A stretch of DNA of 64,000 nucleotides from Lactobacillus sp. ESL0700 (GTDB taxonomy: Bacteria; Bacillota; Bacilli; Lactobacillales; Lactobacillaceae): assembly GCF_029392095.1 (NCBI RefSeq), contig NZ_CP113930.1:1302001-1366000 (forward strand), in the 5' to 3' direction. The notes under the pieces are model-generated. The model was not told where the DNA came from. It worked only from the letters and a program-made list of their open reading frames with translations, and searched no databases. Below are positions 16,358 to 25,759 of the stretch, piece after piece. Positions within the stretch are counted from its first letter, which is position 1. Each line of letters begins with the position of its first letter. Both the position numbers and the translations under genes were made by a program.

Positions 16358-17470
16358 CTAAATTAACGCGCGTCTAATTCCTAAACCAATCTTATCAGGC
16401 GTGTATATTTTGACTAAACAATCGGCGGGCACCGTGATAAAGCCAATGCCGCCAAATAATAGATCGCTCTTATAAGTCGTATGCATTTCTTGATCCTTGA
16501 GTGCAGGCAAGTCTTCACCCTCTGATGGCGGGGTCAATAGGTCACCTACATGCTTTTGGTAAAATTCATCCGCATTCTCTGTCTTTGTCCGGTGAACATA
16601 TAAATCTCGCGCAACATAGACCGTAAAGCTAGTTGGCTCACCCTTCAAATAATCTATCCGGCCCAATCCTGCCAAAAAGAGCGTGTTACCAGGCTTTAAT
16701 TGGTAAGTTGCTGGTTTAAGTGGCTTTTGCGGTGAAATTGCCGCCAAATCTTGCGGATTAAGGTGCGTTGCCAATTGATTTTCGGACATAATTCCTGGTG
16801 TATCAACCAAAAAGTGACCATTTTCTAGCGGAATTTCAATTCGGTCAAGTGTTGTCCCTGGAAAACGCGACGTCGTAATCAAGTTCTTGACGTCACCCAT
16901 CTTGTCAATGATTGCATTAAGCAGCGTTGATTTACCAACATTAGTCATTCCGACAAAATACACATCTTCCGTGCGAGACTTTTTATCCAGATAGGCAATT
17001 AAATTAGTCAAATTTTTCTTTTTAGCCGCACTAACTAAGAAAATCTTCTTGGGGAAAAGCCCAACACGGTTTGCTTCCTGCCGCATCCAATCCTTAATTT
17101 TGCTTTCGCGTGAATTAAGTGGGAAAAGGTCGAACTTGTTGCCGACTAAAATCAACTCATTGTCACCAACAAACCGTTTCATTGACGATAACAGAGAATT
17201 GGTGAAATCAAACAAATCAACGACATTGACCACCAATGCCTTCTTTTCGGTTAACGAATTGAGCAAGGCCAAGAAATCATCGTTATCAACATCAACCGGC
17301 ATGATTTCATTATAGTGCCGCAACCGAAAACAACGCTGGCAATAAATATCATTGCCCTCATCTTCACTCTCAAGTGCCTTCTTAAGCCGTGAAGCTGGTA
17401 AATAACCTGCTTCCTTGGGATTGTCGGATTGCAGCTGCGCGCCACAACCGATACAAATAATATCATCCAT
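16358..17470 (-). CDS. yqeH: Circularly permuted ribosome biogenesis GTPase YqeH
   Basis: 370 residues. N-terminal zinc finger CIGCG ... CQRC. The GTPase motifs occur in permuted order: G4 (VGNKFDLFP), G5 (VSAAKK), G1 (GMTNVGKSTLLNAI) and G3 (VDTPGI). The C-terminal half is the TRAP-like substrate-binding domain. YqeH is needed for 30S ribosome assembly. The start overlaps yqeG by eight bases. Confidence 0.96.
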   Translation of the reverse strand: MDDIICIGCGAQLQSDNPKEAGYLPASRLKKALESEDEGNDIYCQRCFRLRHYNEIMPVDVDNDDFLALLNSLTEKKALVVNVVDLFDFTNSLLSSMKRFVGDNELILVGNKFDLFPLNSRESKIKDWMRQEANRVGLFPKKIFLVSAAKKKNLTNLIAYLDKKSRTEDVYFVGMTNVGKSTLLNAIIDKMGDVKNLITTSRFPGTTLDRIEIPLENGHFLVDTPGIMSENQLATHLNPQDLAAISPQKPLKPATYQLKPGNTLFLAGLGRIDYLKGEPTSFTVYVARDLYVHRTKTENADEFYQKHVGDLLTPPSEGEDLPALKDQEMHTTYKSDLLFGGIGFITVPADCLVKIYTPDKIGLGIRRALI

Positions 17471-17987
17471 TTTTTAATGTCTCCTTAAAACTTACGCGGT
17501 GAGAAATTGCTAAAAAGAAAAAGATAATTTTTTCCAAGAAACGGTTAATCCGAGTATTCCACTTATCTGTTTCAATTAATGGCTTAACCAATACTGACTC
17601 GACGCCAGCTAGGTTACCCGCTTGAATATCAGTGATTAACTGGTCACCCACCATCATTACCTGCTTCTTAGTTAAGCCCATTTCCTCACGTTTTTTTGTA
17701 ATTGCAAATGGCAATGGCTTCTTGGCTTTAGCGACAAACTCGATATGATACGGATTAAGTACTTTGCCCACTCTGAGCGCATTATTGTTTGAAATAACAA
17801 CAAGTGTCACACCAGCAGCTGCTAGCCGCCGATTAAGCTGGTCCATCTTCTTAGCCGTTTCAAACTCATTCCATGCAAGCAATGTATTGTCTAAATCCGA
17901 GAACACTGCCTTAATTCCCATCTGGTGCAGTACATCAGTATCTAAATGATAGATTGTATCAATTGTGTAACGTGGCCTGAATATCAT
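17463..17987 (-). CDS. yqeG: HAD-family phosphatase YqeG
   Basis: 174 residues with HAD motifs: SDLDNTLLAWN (nucleophile Asp), VISNNN, the Lys in AKAKKPLPFAI and VGDQLITDIQAGN. It belongs to the YqeG/phosphatidylglycerophosphatase-like HAD IIIA group; substrate in lactobacilli is not known. GGGGAG sits four bases before the ATG. It is the first gene of the yqeG-yqeH-nadD-yqeK-rsfS-tmcAL-yceD run, all tightly spaced. Confidence 0.92.
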   Translation of the reverse strand: MIFRPRYTIDTIYHLDTDVLHQMGIKAVFSDLDNTLLAWNEFETAKKMDQLNRRLAAAGVTLVVISNNNALRVGKVLNPYHIEFVAKAKKPLPFAITKKREEMGLTKKQVMMVGDQLITDIQAGNLAGVESVLVKPLIETDKWNTRINRFLEKIIFFFLAISHRVSFKETLKNG

Positions 17988-18060
17988 CTAGCTCCCCTTT
18001 TCTGCCATCTTCTTAGTCTAATATATCAAAAAATGACGTCAAGGTCATAAATTTTGACAT

Positions 18061-18086
18061 AAAAAAACGGCGCCATAAGCGCCATT
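18061..18086 (-). terminator. Terminator after rplT
   Basis: In minus-strand RNA GGCGC pairs with GCGCC around a TTATG loop (18068-18082), followed by GTTTTTT. Ends the infC-rpmI-rplT transcript. Confidence 0.8.
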
Positions 18087-18092
18087 TTTGAA

Positions 18093-18449
18093 TTAATTTA
18101 AAGCTTTCTTAGCAGTTTCTGCTAATTGTGCAAAAGTCTTTGAATCGTTATAAGCAATGTCAGCTAACATCTTACGGTTAATGTCAACACCAGCTACTTT
18201 CAAGCCGTGCATTAACTTAGAATATGAAATATCATTTTGTCTTGCTGCAGCATTGATTCTAGCAATCCATAACTTTCTGAATTCGCTCTTACGTCTTCTA
18301 CGGTCACGGAATGCATATCTGTAAGATACAAATAATTGTGTACTTGCAGCCTTAAATTGCATATGCTTTGCGCCACGGTAACCCTTGGCAAGCTTCATAA
18401 CCTTCTTACGACGTTTACGTGTTACTGTTCCACCTTTAACTCTTGGCAT
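18093..18449 (-). CDS. rplT: 50S ribosomal protein L20
   Basis: 118 residues, standard length. The basic N-terminus ([20 protein letters not shown]) and [19 protein letters not shown] are characteristic. L20 binds 23S rRNA early in assembly and, in Firmicutes, represses its own operon by binding the infC leader. Follows rpmI after 44 bases with an AGGAGG-type site. Confidence 0.98.
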   Translation of the reverse strand: MPRVKGGTVTRKRRKKVMKLAKGYRGAKHMQFKAASTQLFVSYRYAFRDRRRRKSEFRKLWIARINAAARQNDISYSKLMHGLKVAGVDINRKMLADIAYNDSKTFAQLAETAKKALN

Positions 18450-18493
18450 CTGAAATTCCTCCTAAATATCGTTGTTCTCGTCTAACTTGATAA

Positions 18494-18694
18494 TTAACGC
18501 ATTTGAGAGAGCATCTGTTTGATGCGCTTCAAGTCGCTGCGTGAAACTAATGCAGCCTTTCTCAAATGACGACGTTGCTTCTTGGTCTTACCGTGGAAAC
18601 GGTGGCCAGTAAATGCGTGATGACGCTTTAATTCGCCAGAAGCAGTTCTCTTAAAACGCTTTGCAGAAGCGCGGTGGGTTTTCATTTTAGGCAT
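18494..18694 (-). CDS. rpmI: 50S ribosomal protein L35
   Basis: 66 residues, basic throughout, with the family start [20 protein letters not shown] and [20 protein letters not shown] structural protein of the large subunit; second gene of the infC operon. Confidence 0.98.
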   Translation of the reverse strand: MPKMKTHRASAKRFKRTASGELKRHHAFTGHRFHGKTKKQRRHLRKAALVSRSDLKRIKQMLSQMR

Positions 18695-18722
18695 TTTTCA
18701 ATTCCTCCAAATTAACTAGTTT

Positions 18723-19247
18723 TTACTTTTTGTCACTCTTAGGAGCGAGTATCAAGAACATTGAACGACCTTCCATCTTCGGCTTGCTAATCACAGTAGC
18801 AATATCCGAAGTGGCTTCAGCCATCTTCTCCAGCACTTCACGTCCTAATTCCTTGTGGGTGATTGCACGACCTCTGAACCGAATCGAAACACGAACTTTA
18901 GCGCCCTCTTTAGTGAGGAACTTTTGTGCGTGCTTTAACTTAGTGTTAAAGTCGTTACCTTCAATGGTTGGACTTAAACGGATTTCTTTAACGCTGACTG
19001 ATTTGGACTTCTTACGAGACTCTTTGAGTTTCTTCTGTTGTTCAAAACGGTACTTACCATAGTCCATGATGCGAGCAACTGGTGGCTTGGCATTAGGCGA
19101 AATCAGAACTAAATCTAAATTCGCAACACTTGCTTGCCGTAATGCTTCAGTCTTAGTTACTACACCAACTTGATCACCATCTGCATTAATTAAACGAACT
19201 TCGCGTGAACGAATTTGGTCGTTTAATATTAAATTCCTTGGTATAAT
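18723..19247 (-). CDS. infC: Translation initiation factor IF-3 (ATT start)
   Basis: 174 residues if translation begins at ATT (19245-19247). The frame is open upstream of the first ATG (19067), and the added 60 residues supply the normal N-domain: [19 protein letters not shown] and [30 protein letters not shown] sits three bases before AATT, and Bacillus infC also uses ATT. The C-domain includes [20 protein letters not shown]-3 prevents premature subunit joining and checks the start codon; the rare start is a known self-control device, since IF-3 discriminates against it. Confidence 0.96.
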   Translation of the reverse strand: MIPRNLILNDQIRSREVRLINADGDQVGVVTKTEALRQASVANLDLVLISPNAKPPVARIMDYGKYRFEQQKKLKESRKKSKSVSVKEIRLSPTIEGNDFNTKLKHAQKFLTKEGAKVRVSIRFRGRAITHKELGREVLEKMAEATSDIATVISKPKMEGRSMFLILAPKSDKK

Positions 19248-19259
19248 TCTTCACCTCCG

Positions 19260-19388
19260 TGTTAATTTGAGGACAAGAAAAGAGCGGGTATTAAGTACCC
19301 GCTCATAATCAACAGAAAATATCGATTAGCCCAGAGGTCAACTTAACTTAGGCGAGAAGCGGGAGCTTCTTCTTGTTCTCAACTAATA
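19260..19388 (-). promoter_or_regulatory. L20-type ribosomal protein leader of infC-rpmI-rplT
   Basis: Between the promoter and infC the RNA has a structured segment with AGAAGCTCCCGCTTCT and then a terminator GAGCGGGTA-CTTAA-TACCCGCTC followed by TTTTCTT (stem 19282-19304). CCCGCT of the upstream hairpin is complementary to AGCGGG of the terminator 5' arm, which gives a natural anti-terminator. Position and layout match the L20 leader of Bacillales/Lactobacillales, where bound L20 promotes termination. I did not check it against a covariance model. Confidence 0.85.
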
Positions 19389-19392
19389 AGTA

Positions 19393-19422
19393 ATTATAGT
19401 ACCAACTACATACTTTTGTCAA
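19393..19422 (-). promoter_or_regulatory. infC operon promoter
   Basis: Perfect TTGACA (19417-19422) and perfect TATAAT (19393-19398) with an 18-base spacer on the minus strand: a very strong promoter, as expected for a ribosomal operon. Confidence 0.9.
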
Positions 19423-19513
19423 TAACAATCATTCATTTATCTGATTTGGCTTTAATTAACCCTTAAATTTATATTAAGACAACTTATTTTATCAAATTAT
19501 TTTTAACTGGCAA

Positions 19514-19563
19514 AATAAAATGCTCCCAGTAACTAGTCCTTGGACCAATTATCTGGAAGCATC
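19514..19563 (-). terminator. Terminator after the amino-acid ABC importer operon
   Basis: RNA ATGCTTCCAG pairs with CTGGGAGCAT, with a further inner stem AATTGGTCC/GGACTAGTT, followed by TTTATTTTG. A long hairpin of about 20 pairs directly after the last permease gene. Confidence 0.85.
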
Positions 19564-19574
19564 CTTATTCAAAT

Positions 19575-20228
19575 TTAATTCAGCTGTTTACCAACTACGC
19601 TGCCGACCAATGACAAGGCAAAGCAAACTACAAAATAAAGTAGTGCCAAAGCCACAAACATCGGCAATGTAAAGTTAGCGTTTTGACCATAAACAATCTG
19701 TGCTTGCTGGGTCATTTCGGGAACAACAATAATAGTTGCTAGTGACGTATCTTTGATTAACGACACCAACTGGCTAACAAGTGTTGGAACCATGTGCTTA
19801 TAAGCTTGCGGCAACACAACGTGCCACATTGCCTGTGCAAAATTCATCCCCGTTGAACGGGCGCCCTCCATTTGTCCAGTTGCGACCGACTGAATCCCCG
19901 AGCGCACGATTTCTGCAATCATCCCAGACTCAAAAACCGTCATCGCAATAATTGCAGCTGGAATCACATCAGGTCTAAAGCCAAAGTTTGGCAGGCCAAA
20001 ATAAGTAAAGAAAATAATTAATAATAATGGTAAGTTGCGAACAACATCAACAATAAAGCCAACAGTTACTGAAACATATTTAATTTTAGCGAACCGCAAA
20101 ATCCCCATTAGTGAGCCAATCACAAAGCTCAAAACCATTACAATTACGGAAATACCAAGTGTAACCTTTAATCCCAGTAGTAAAAATCTGATATTAATCC
20201 AGGAAAAGGCGTTAATCCAAGTTTGCAT
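19575..20228 (-). CDS. Polar amino-acid ABC transporter permease (GlnP/HisM type)
   Basis: 217 residues, about five membrane segments. The binding-protein-dependent transport EAA loop is seen as EGARSTGMNFAQAMWHVVLPQAYKHM, and FESGMIAEIVRSGI is typical of the polar amino-acid subfamily. It pairs with the second permease (20243-20881), the ATPase and the lipoprotein to import an amino acid such as glutamine, glutamate or aspartate. The two permeases are homologous with each other. Last gene of the operon. Confidence 0.92.
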   Translation of the reverse strand: MQTWINAFSWINIRFLLLGLKVTLGISVIVMVLSFVIGSLMGILRFAKIKYVSVTVGFIVDVVRNLPLLLIIFFTYFGLPNFGFRPDVIPAAIIAMTVFESGMIAEIVRSGIQSVATGQMEGARSTGMNFAQAMWHVVLPQAYKHMVPTLVSQLVSLIKDTSLATIIVVPEMTQQAQIVYGQNANFTLPMFVALALLYFVVCFALSLVGSVVGKQLN

Positions 20229-20242
20229 CGTTTTGCGCCCCC

Positions 20243-20881
20243 CTAACTCAATTTTTTCTCTAAATAATGCATGTAGTAACTTAGCGGCATTGTTAAGAGC
20301 AAGTATAAAATGCCAACCACCAGGTAACTATTGATTGTATCAAAGGTTGTCGATGCAATCGCATTGGCTTGATAAAGCAAATCAAAGCCGGCCACAAAGG
20401 CCAAAATAGAGGAATCTTTAATCAAATTGACAAATTGATTGCCAAGGGACGGAATAACGATTTTAAATGCTTGGGGCAAAACAACATAACGCATTGCCTG
20501 CCAGTAGGTCATCCCAGTTGAGCGCGAGCCTTCTAATTGTCCAGCTTCCACCGATTGAATTCCCGAGCGGATAATTTCTGCAATAAAGGCTGATGTATAG
20601 AGTGTCAACCCAATCGTTCCCGCGGTAAAACCGTTAATCTTGAAGAAGTACAGCGGGATAATCAGATAGAAGAACATCACAATTACTAGCAAGGGAATAT
20701 TACGAAAAACTTCAATATAAACTCGGCACAAAAAGTGAACTAGTTTACTTGGCAACATTTGCAATAGCGCAAGTGATGTACCAATTATTAAGCTGAAAAC
20801 TAGGGTAATCAAACTGCATAATAACGTCCAACCCAGACCAACTAAAAGCTGATTACCAAAATGCGTAAAAATGTTAATCAT
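20243..20881 (-). CDS. Polar amino-acid ABC transporter permease (GlnM type)
   Basis: 212 residues with membrane segments and the EAA loop EGSRSTGMTYWQAMRYVVLPQAF. Paralogue of the downstream permease; the heterodimer forms the membrane channel. Its ATG overlaps the end of the binding-protein gene (four bases), showing translational coupling. Confidence 0.92.
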   Translation of the reverse strand: MINIFTHFGNQLLVGLGWTLLCSLITLVFSLIIGTSLALLQMLPSKLVHFLCRVYIEVFRNIPLLVIVMFFYLIIPLYFFKINGFTAGTIGLTLYTSAFIAEIIRSGIQSVEAGQLEGSRSTGMTYWQAMRYVVLPQAFKIVIPSLGNQFVNLIKDSSILAFVAGFDLLYQANAIASTTFDTINSYLVVGILYLLLTMPLSYYMHYLEKKLS

Positions 20882-21702
20882 CGTTGATACATCTCCTTGT
20901 AGTTAAATCCGGGAACTTTACCAAACCATTTTTTAATTAAATGATTGTATTCCCCACTATGCTGTAACTGGACAATTGCACGGTTGACAGCTCGCTCAAA
21001 GGGCTTTTGCTGCTTATTAATCGCAATGCCATAGGGCTCTTTAGTAAAAGTGCCACCAGTTACAACAAGACTAGGATTTTCGACGGCCAAGCCGTAAAGC
21101 ACCCCATTATCTGAAACCAAGGCATCACCTTGGTGCGACTTCAGAGCACTAACTGCTTGACCATAATTCTGCATCCCAATTACCTTTGCCTTGGGTGCAA
21201 ACTTCTTAACTACTTCAGAAGAATTATCACCAACAATTCCAATAACAGTTTTACCATTCAAATCATGCACGTTTTTAACACGAGAATGAACTGGTACGAG
21301 CAGCGACTCGCCCGCATTGAAATATGAATTAGAAAATGCAATTACTTTTTTACGCTCAGGCGTGATTGACATTGTCGCAATTACCGCGTCCACATTACCG
21401 TTTTTTAGTAGTGGAATACGCGATTGTGCGGTTGCTGTTACGAACTTGGCATGACCACTTGGCCCTAAAATTTGCTTGGTAATTGCTTTAGCAAGGTCAA
21501 TTTCAAAACCCTTATGGACATTATCATGCACATCAATCAGACTAAACAGCTTCATATCTGCTTCTACGCCCCAAGTAATCGTCTTAGAACTCTGCGCGTT
21601 TTTCAAAACTGCTTGGTCTGCCACCTTTTGACCACAACCTGATAAAAGCAACATACAAAACAGCAGCGGGATTAACCAAAATTTCTTTTTCATCATGGTC
21701 AC
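20878..21702 (-). CDS. Amino-acid ABC transporter substrate-binding lipoprotein
   Basis: 274 residues. Lipoprotein signal peptide with lipobox LLSGC, so anchored on the outer face of the membrane. Family-3 solute-binding features: GFEIDLAKAI, ATMSITPERKKVIAFSNSY and a hinge region EPYGIAINKQ. Ligand identity (Gln, Glu, Asp or other polar amino acid) cannot be settled from sequence. Three bases lie between this gene and the upstream ATPase. Confidence 0.92.
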   Translation of the reverse strand: MTMMKKKFWLIPLLFCMLLLSGCGQKVADQAVLKNAQSSKTITWGVEADMKLFSLIDVHDNVHKGFEIDLAKAITKQILGPSGHAKFVTATAQSRIPLLKNGNVDAVIATMSITPERKKVIAFSNSYFNAGESLLVPVHSRVKNVHDLNGKTVIGIVGDNSSEVVKKFAPKAKVIGMQNYGQAVSALKSHQGDALVSDNGVLYGLAVENPSLVVTGGTFTKEPYGIAINKQQKPFERAVNRAIVQLQHSGEYNHLIKKWFGKVPGFNYKEMYQR

Positions 21703-21705
21703 CCC

Positions 21706-22443
21706 TTAATGCGCAATGATTTTGCTTAAAAACTGTTGCGCACGTTCAGTCTGAGGTTGGTTAAAGAAAGCTTGACTGTCATCATCCTCAACGATATGGC
21801 CTTGATCCATAAAAATTACGCGATTGGCAACTTCCTTGGCAAAACCCATCTCATGCGTCACGATTAATGACGTCATCTCACTAGCCGCCGTCACCTTCTT
21901 AATAACCTGCAAAACTTCATCAATCATTTCGGGGTCAAGTGCTGAAGTTGGCTCATCAAATAGCAATAACTTCGGACGCATAGCTAACGACCGGGCAATT
22001 GCCACCCGCTGCTTTTGCCCACCAGAGAGCTGGCGTGGCACGTTTTCTGCCTTATCGGCTAGACCAACCATCTCCAGTAAGTTCATCGCGCGTTGTTTGT
22101 TCTCAGCTTCTGGCACATGACTGACAATTCTTGGCGCCAGCATGATATTCTCCAGCACATTTTTATTAGCATAAAGATTAAAGTGCTGAAAGACCATCCC
22201 GACATCCCGCCGCAAGATATTTGCATCTGTCTTGGAATCCGATAAATCATGATTGTTAACGATTAACTGGCCACCTTCAATTGACTCTAGTTGATTAATC
22301 GTGCGAATTAACGTACTTTTACCAGAACCAGAAGGCCCAATGAGAACAACAGTCTCGCCCTTATCAATTTTTAAATTAATATCGTGTAAAGCATGAAACT
22401 TACCATAAAATTTCTGCACATTGTTGAATTCGATCATCGACAT
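21706..22443 (-). CDS. glnQ: Polar amino-acid ABC transporter ATP-binding protein (GlnQ type)
   Basis: 245 residues from the ATG at 22443, supported by AAGGAG eight bases upstream; an upstream in-frame ATG at 22488 has no site. Walker A GPSGSGKSTLIRTINQLE, signature LSGGQKQRVAIARSLAM, Walker B LLLFDEPTSALDPEM and switch His in VTHEMGFAKEVANRVIFMD. Energises the importer formed by the next three genes. First gene of the operon. Confidence 0.94.
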   Translation of the reverse strand: MSMIEFNNVQKFYGKFHALHDINLKIDKGETVVLIGPSGSGKSTLIRTINQLESIEGGQLIVNNHDLSDSKTDANILRRDVGMVFQHFNLYANKNVLENIMLAPRIVSHVPEAENKQRAMNLLEMVGLADKAENVPRQLSGGQKQRVAIARSLAMRPKLLLFDEPTSALDPEMIDEVLQVIKKVTAASEMTSLIVTHEMGFAKEVANRVIFMDQGHIVEDDDSQAFFNQPQTERAQQFLSKIIAH

Positions 22444-22618
22444 AAATTTCTCCTTATTAGTAGAAAATTTAAGTATCAAATTGAACACTCAGCTAGCTAA
22501 AATCCAATAAAGCCAATCGTCTACACCACTTTTGTAACTCGACGGACAATATTTCCAGATTTTTAAAATTTAAAGTGCCGAAATTATTAATACGTTTTCT
22601 AATTCTTATTATTGCTGA

Positions 22619-24553
22619 TTATTTTTCACGTGAATATGACTTAACGTCAGCGTCAATTTCTTTAATAAATTCGTCTAAACTCTTGGCAATCTCCTTGTCA
22701 GTACCGTAAGGACGAACATTAACGCTGTTATCTGCCATTTCCTTATCACCCAAAACAAGAGTGTAAGGAACCTTTTGGGTTTGAGCTTCACGAATCTTGT
22801 AACCCAATTTTTCATTTCTAAAGTCAACTTCTGCTTTGAAGCCGCGCTTGTTGAGTTCGTCGCGAACCTTCTTAGCGTAATCGCCATGAGCATCAAGGTT
22901 AACTGGAATAATTTCTGCTTGAACTGGTGCAAGCCAAGTTGGAAAGGCACCCTTGTAAATTTCGATTAAGTAGGCGATAAATCTTTCCATCGTACCAACA
23001 ATTCCACGGTGAATCATAACTGGACGATGTTCTTCACCATCTTGACCAACGTAAGTTAAATCAAATTGTTCTGGCAACATGAAGTCAAGTTGAATCGTTG
23101 ACATGGTTTCGTCACTACCCAAAGCAGTCTTAGTTTGAATATCAAGCTTAGGACCATAGAAAGCAGCTTCACCTTCAGCTTCAACGTAGTCAAGACCCAT
23201 GTCATCCATGGCACCCTTAAGCATTGATTGACTTCTTTCCCACATTTCATCGTTTGCGAAGTATTTCTTAGTGTTCTTCGGGTCACGGTATGAAAGACGG
23301 AAGTAGTAATCAGTAATGTCAAAGTCCTTGTAGACATCCATGATTAATTGCAAAGTTCTAGCAAATTCGTCTTTGACTTGGTCTAAGGTAACAAAAGTGT
23401 GACCATCGTTCAAAGTCATTTCCCGAACCCGTTGCAAGCCTGACAAAGCACCGGATTTTTCATATCTGTGCATCATCCCAAGTTCAGCAATTCGAACTGG
23501 CAATTCACGGTATGAACGGATATGGTGCTTGTAAATTTGGATATGTGATGGGCAGTTCATTGGTCTTAATTCGAGCATTTCGCCGTCGCCCATGTCCATT
23601 GGTGGGAACATGTCATCACGGTAGTGTGCCCAGTGACCTGAAGTCTTGTAAGCATCCAAGTTCATCAATACTGGAGTGTAAACGTGTTGGTACCCGCGAG
23701 CAACTTCTTTATCAATGATGTAGCGTTCAATTACGCGACGAATAGTTGCACCCTTTGGCATCCAGTAAGGAAGACCAGCACCAACCTTAGGGTCAACGAA
23801 GAACAGGTCAAGGTCACGGCCGATTGTCCGGTGGTCGCGTTCCTTAATTTCTTCGCGGCGCTTGATGTCGGCATCAAGGTCAGCCTTCTTGAAAAAGGCA
23901 GTTCCTGAAATTCTTTGCAACATTGGGTTAGAAGATTGTCCTTGCCAATAAGCACCGGCAACGCTGAGCAATTTAAACTGCTTAATCTTACCAGTATTTG
24001 GCAAAAGTGCATCAAAGCCAAAGTCAACAAAGTCGCCTAATTTATATGCTGCAACAGCGTCACTTGGTTCAGATTGCAATAATTCCAACTTGAACTTGTC
24101 ATCTTTGAAGATGTCTTCTAATTCGCTCTTAGGCATCTCTACTTGTTCAATCTTAGCGCCGCTCTTAACGGCCTTTTGGATAGCCTTTTCTAATTGTGGT
24201 AATTCACTAATTTTGATTTGGTTTGCCTTATCAGTATCAACGAAAAAGCCATCGTTATCTGCAGCATGTTCACCTAAGCGCAATTCTGGATAAGCCTTTT
24301 TAGCAACTGCTTCAAAGACAAAGGCAACAGTTGCACGTAAAACGTTCAAACCATCTTCATCTTTATCAGTAATAATTGCTACTTCTGCATCGTCATTTAA
24401 TTCGTAATCAACTGACTTCAATTCGCCGTTAACTTTTCCGGCCATTGCAGCCTTCCCAAGTGAAGTTGAAATATCATGTGCCAAATCAGCAATTGAAATA
24501 GCGTGGTTATAGTCACGTTTTGATCCGTCAGGCAAAGTAATTGAAAAACTCAT
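22619..24553 (-). CDS. thrS: Threonyl-tRNA synthetase
   Basis: 644 residues from the ATG at 24553, chosen for GGAGGTAAAC just upstream (an ATG at 24571 lies before this site). Domains: TGS (1 to about 60), editing N2 domain (about 65-225), class II core with [19 protein letters not shown] and motif 3 [20 protein letters not shown], and C-terminal anticodon-binding domain. Charges tRNA-Thr and clears mischarged Ser-tRNA. Preceded by a T-box leader. Confidence 0.98.
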   Translation of the reverse strand: MSFSITLPDGSKRDYNHAISIADLAHDISTSLGKAAMAGKVNGELKSVDYELNDDAEVAIITDKDEDGLNVLRATVAFVFEAVAKKAYPELRLGEHAADNDGFFVDTDKANQIKISELPQLEKAIQKAVKSGAKIEQVEMPKSELEDIFKDDKFKLELLQSEPSDAVAAYKLGDFVDFGFDALLPNTGKIKQFKLLSVAGAYWQGQSSNPMLQRISGTAFFKKADLDADIKRREEIKERDHRTIGRDLDLFFVDPKVGAGLPYWMPKGATIRRVIERYIIDKEVARGYQHVYTPVLMNLDAYKTSGHWAHYRDDMFPPMDMGDGEMLELRPMNCPSHIQIYKHHIRSYRELPVRIAELGMMHRYEKSGALSGLQRVREMTLNDGHTFVTLDQVKDEFARTLQLIMDVYKDFDITDYYFRLSYRDPKNTKKYFANDEMWERSQSMLKGAMDDMGLDYVEAEGEAAFYGPKLDIQTKTALGSDETMSTIQLDFMLPEQFDLTYVGQDGEEHRPVMIHRGIVGTMERFIAYLIEIYKGAFPTWLAPVQAEIIPVNLDAHGDYAKKVRDELNKRGFKAEVDFRNEKLGYKIREAQTQKVPYTLVLGDKEMADNSVNVRPYGTDKEIAKSLDEFIKEIDADVKSYSREK

Positions 24554-24567
24554 GTTTACCTCCATAA

Positions 24568-24782
24568 ACAAAAAAAGTCCCAGTGCAATTAAGCACTGGG
24601 ACGTATATTAGCGCGGTTCCACCCAAATAGATTAGAGTATCTCTAACCCTCTCTTAAGATCGATAATGGAATCCAGCCTTTGTTAAAACCTTTATTAGTA
24701 GAATGAGTGGGGTCTTGCTCATGAAAGACTTCCAGAAAAGCGTCCTTCTCTCTGAGGTAAGCAACATCATGTTCATTCATTG
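24568..24782 (-). promoter_or_regulatory. T-box leader upstream of thrS
   Basis: T-box core GGGTGGAACCGCG in the RNA (about 24610-24634), then terminator GTCCCAGTGC-TTAATT-GCACTGGGAC with a U-run. An AGAGAGAAGG Stem I motif lies upstream. ACC, a Thr codon, occurs in AAGACCCCAC, a plausible specifier, but not proven by folding. Predicts induction by uncharged tRNA-Thr. Confidence 0.93.
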
Positions 24783-24788
24783 CACTTA

Positions 24789-24816
24789 ATTATACGCAAA
24801 CGACGTTTAAATGCAA
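24789..24816 (-). promoter_or_regulatory. thrS T-box promoter
   Basis: TTGCAT (24811-24816), 16-base spacer, perfect TATAAT (24789-24794) on the minus strand, immediately upstream of the T-box leader. Confidence 0.75.
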
Positions 24817-24848
24817 GAACTTTTTAATAGAATTTGATTAAAAATAAA

Positions 24849-25751
24849 TTAATGCCGGCGATTAGGTCCCGACACGACTACTTCTTTAGCCAGTGTCCGC
24901 ACCCGTTCCATCAGGCGTTTGGCCTTAATTGGATCGAGCGCATTCTTAGTTTCTTTAAAATGGTCTTCCAAGTCAGCCATCGCAAAATTCGACGAGAAAA
25001 ATGTCGGCAGAACATTATCCATCCGCGCCTGCAGAATTACACCTAGGACATCATCACGCGACCATTGGCTCAGAGTTTCGGCACCAATATCATCTAACAG
25101 TAATACATCAGCCTGACTCACGCGGTCAATTTCTTTTTGCAAGCTATTATCTTCAAAATGACTGGATAAACCAGCGATAAATGTTGGCACGTGTAAAAAG
25201 ACCACCTGCTTGCCCATCGCTGCAACCGAATTGGCTACTCCAGCTAGTAAGTATGTCTTACCAACGCCGAAACTTCCTGATAAATACAGCCCTTGTTGGT
25301 GGGGATTTTGGGAATAGCCAGCCAAAAACTTACCAATAGCTGCTAACGCTGGTCCACGTCCCGCAGCTGTATCATCCACTTGACTAAGACGCACATCATG
25401 CAACGTTTCCGGCAAATTAATCAAATGCAAATGCTTCTTGGTATTAGCACGCAAGTTTTGTTCAATTTTGCTTTCATCGGGTACATAACGCAAATCAATT
25501 GCATGATGATTTAAGAACAATTCTGGTCGATAACCCGCTGTTACGGGGTCTTGCTTGTGCTGTGCCAAGTAATATTCGTATAAATTCGACCAGCTCTTCT
25601 TAATCATTTCGGACGTAATTTGATCTTTGTGCTGGTTCAAAAACTGCTGCACATTTCTATCCGCCAAAACCTGCTGGTAAATTTGCGCCAAATTATGCTT
25701 TTTAGCAATTTCTGGATTTAAATTATTAATAATATCACCGATTGATTGCAT
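24849..25751 (-). CDS. dnaI: Primosomal protein DnaI, helicase loader
   Basis: 300 residues. An N-terminal helicase-binding region precedes an AAA+ domain with Walker A GSFGVGKTYLLAGVANS and Walker B VLLLDDIGAE. It loads the replicative helicase at origins and restart sites with DnaB. It starts eight bases after dnaB, in the conserved nrdR-dnaB-dnaI order. Confidence 0.96.
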   Translation of the reverse strand: MQSIGDIINNLNPEIAKKHNLAQIYQQVLADRNVQQFLNQHKDQITSEMIKKSWSNLYEYYLAQHKQDPVTAGYRPELFLNHHAIDLRYVPDESKIEQNLRANTKKHLHLINLPETLHDVRLSQVDDTAAGRGPALAAIGKFLAGYSQNPHQQGLYLSGSFGVGKTYLLAGVANSVAAMGKQVVFLHVPTFIAGLSSHFEDNSLQKEIDRVSQADVLLLDDIGAETLSQWSRDDVLGVILQARMDNVLPTFFSSNFAMADLEDHFKETKNALDPIKAKRLMERVRTLAKEVVVSGPNRRH

Positions 25752-25759
25752 AATCTCAC

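Noticed and set aside
18030..18040. TGACGTCA palindrome upstream of yqeG as an operator
   Set aside because: A single 8-base palindrome near no clear promoter spacing; no second copy seen.
20035..20334. Plus-strand frame across the two permease genes
   Set aside because: Runs antisense through two conserved genes; low-complexity Ile/Thr/Pro composition typical of a shadow.
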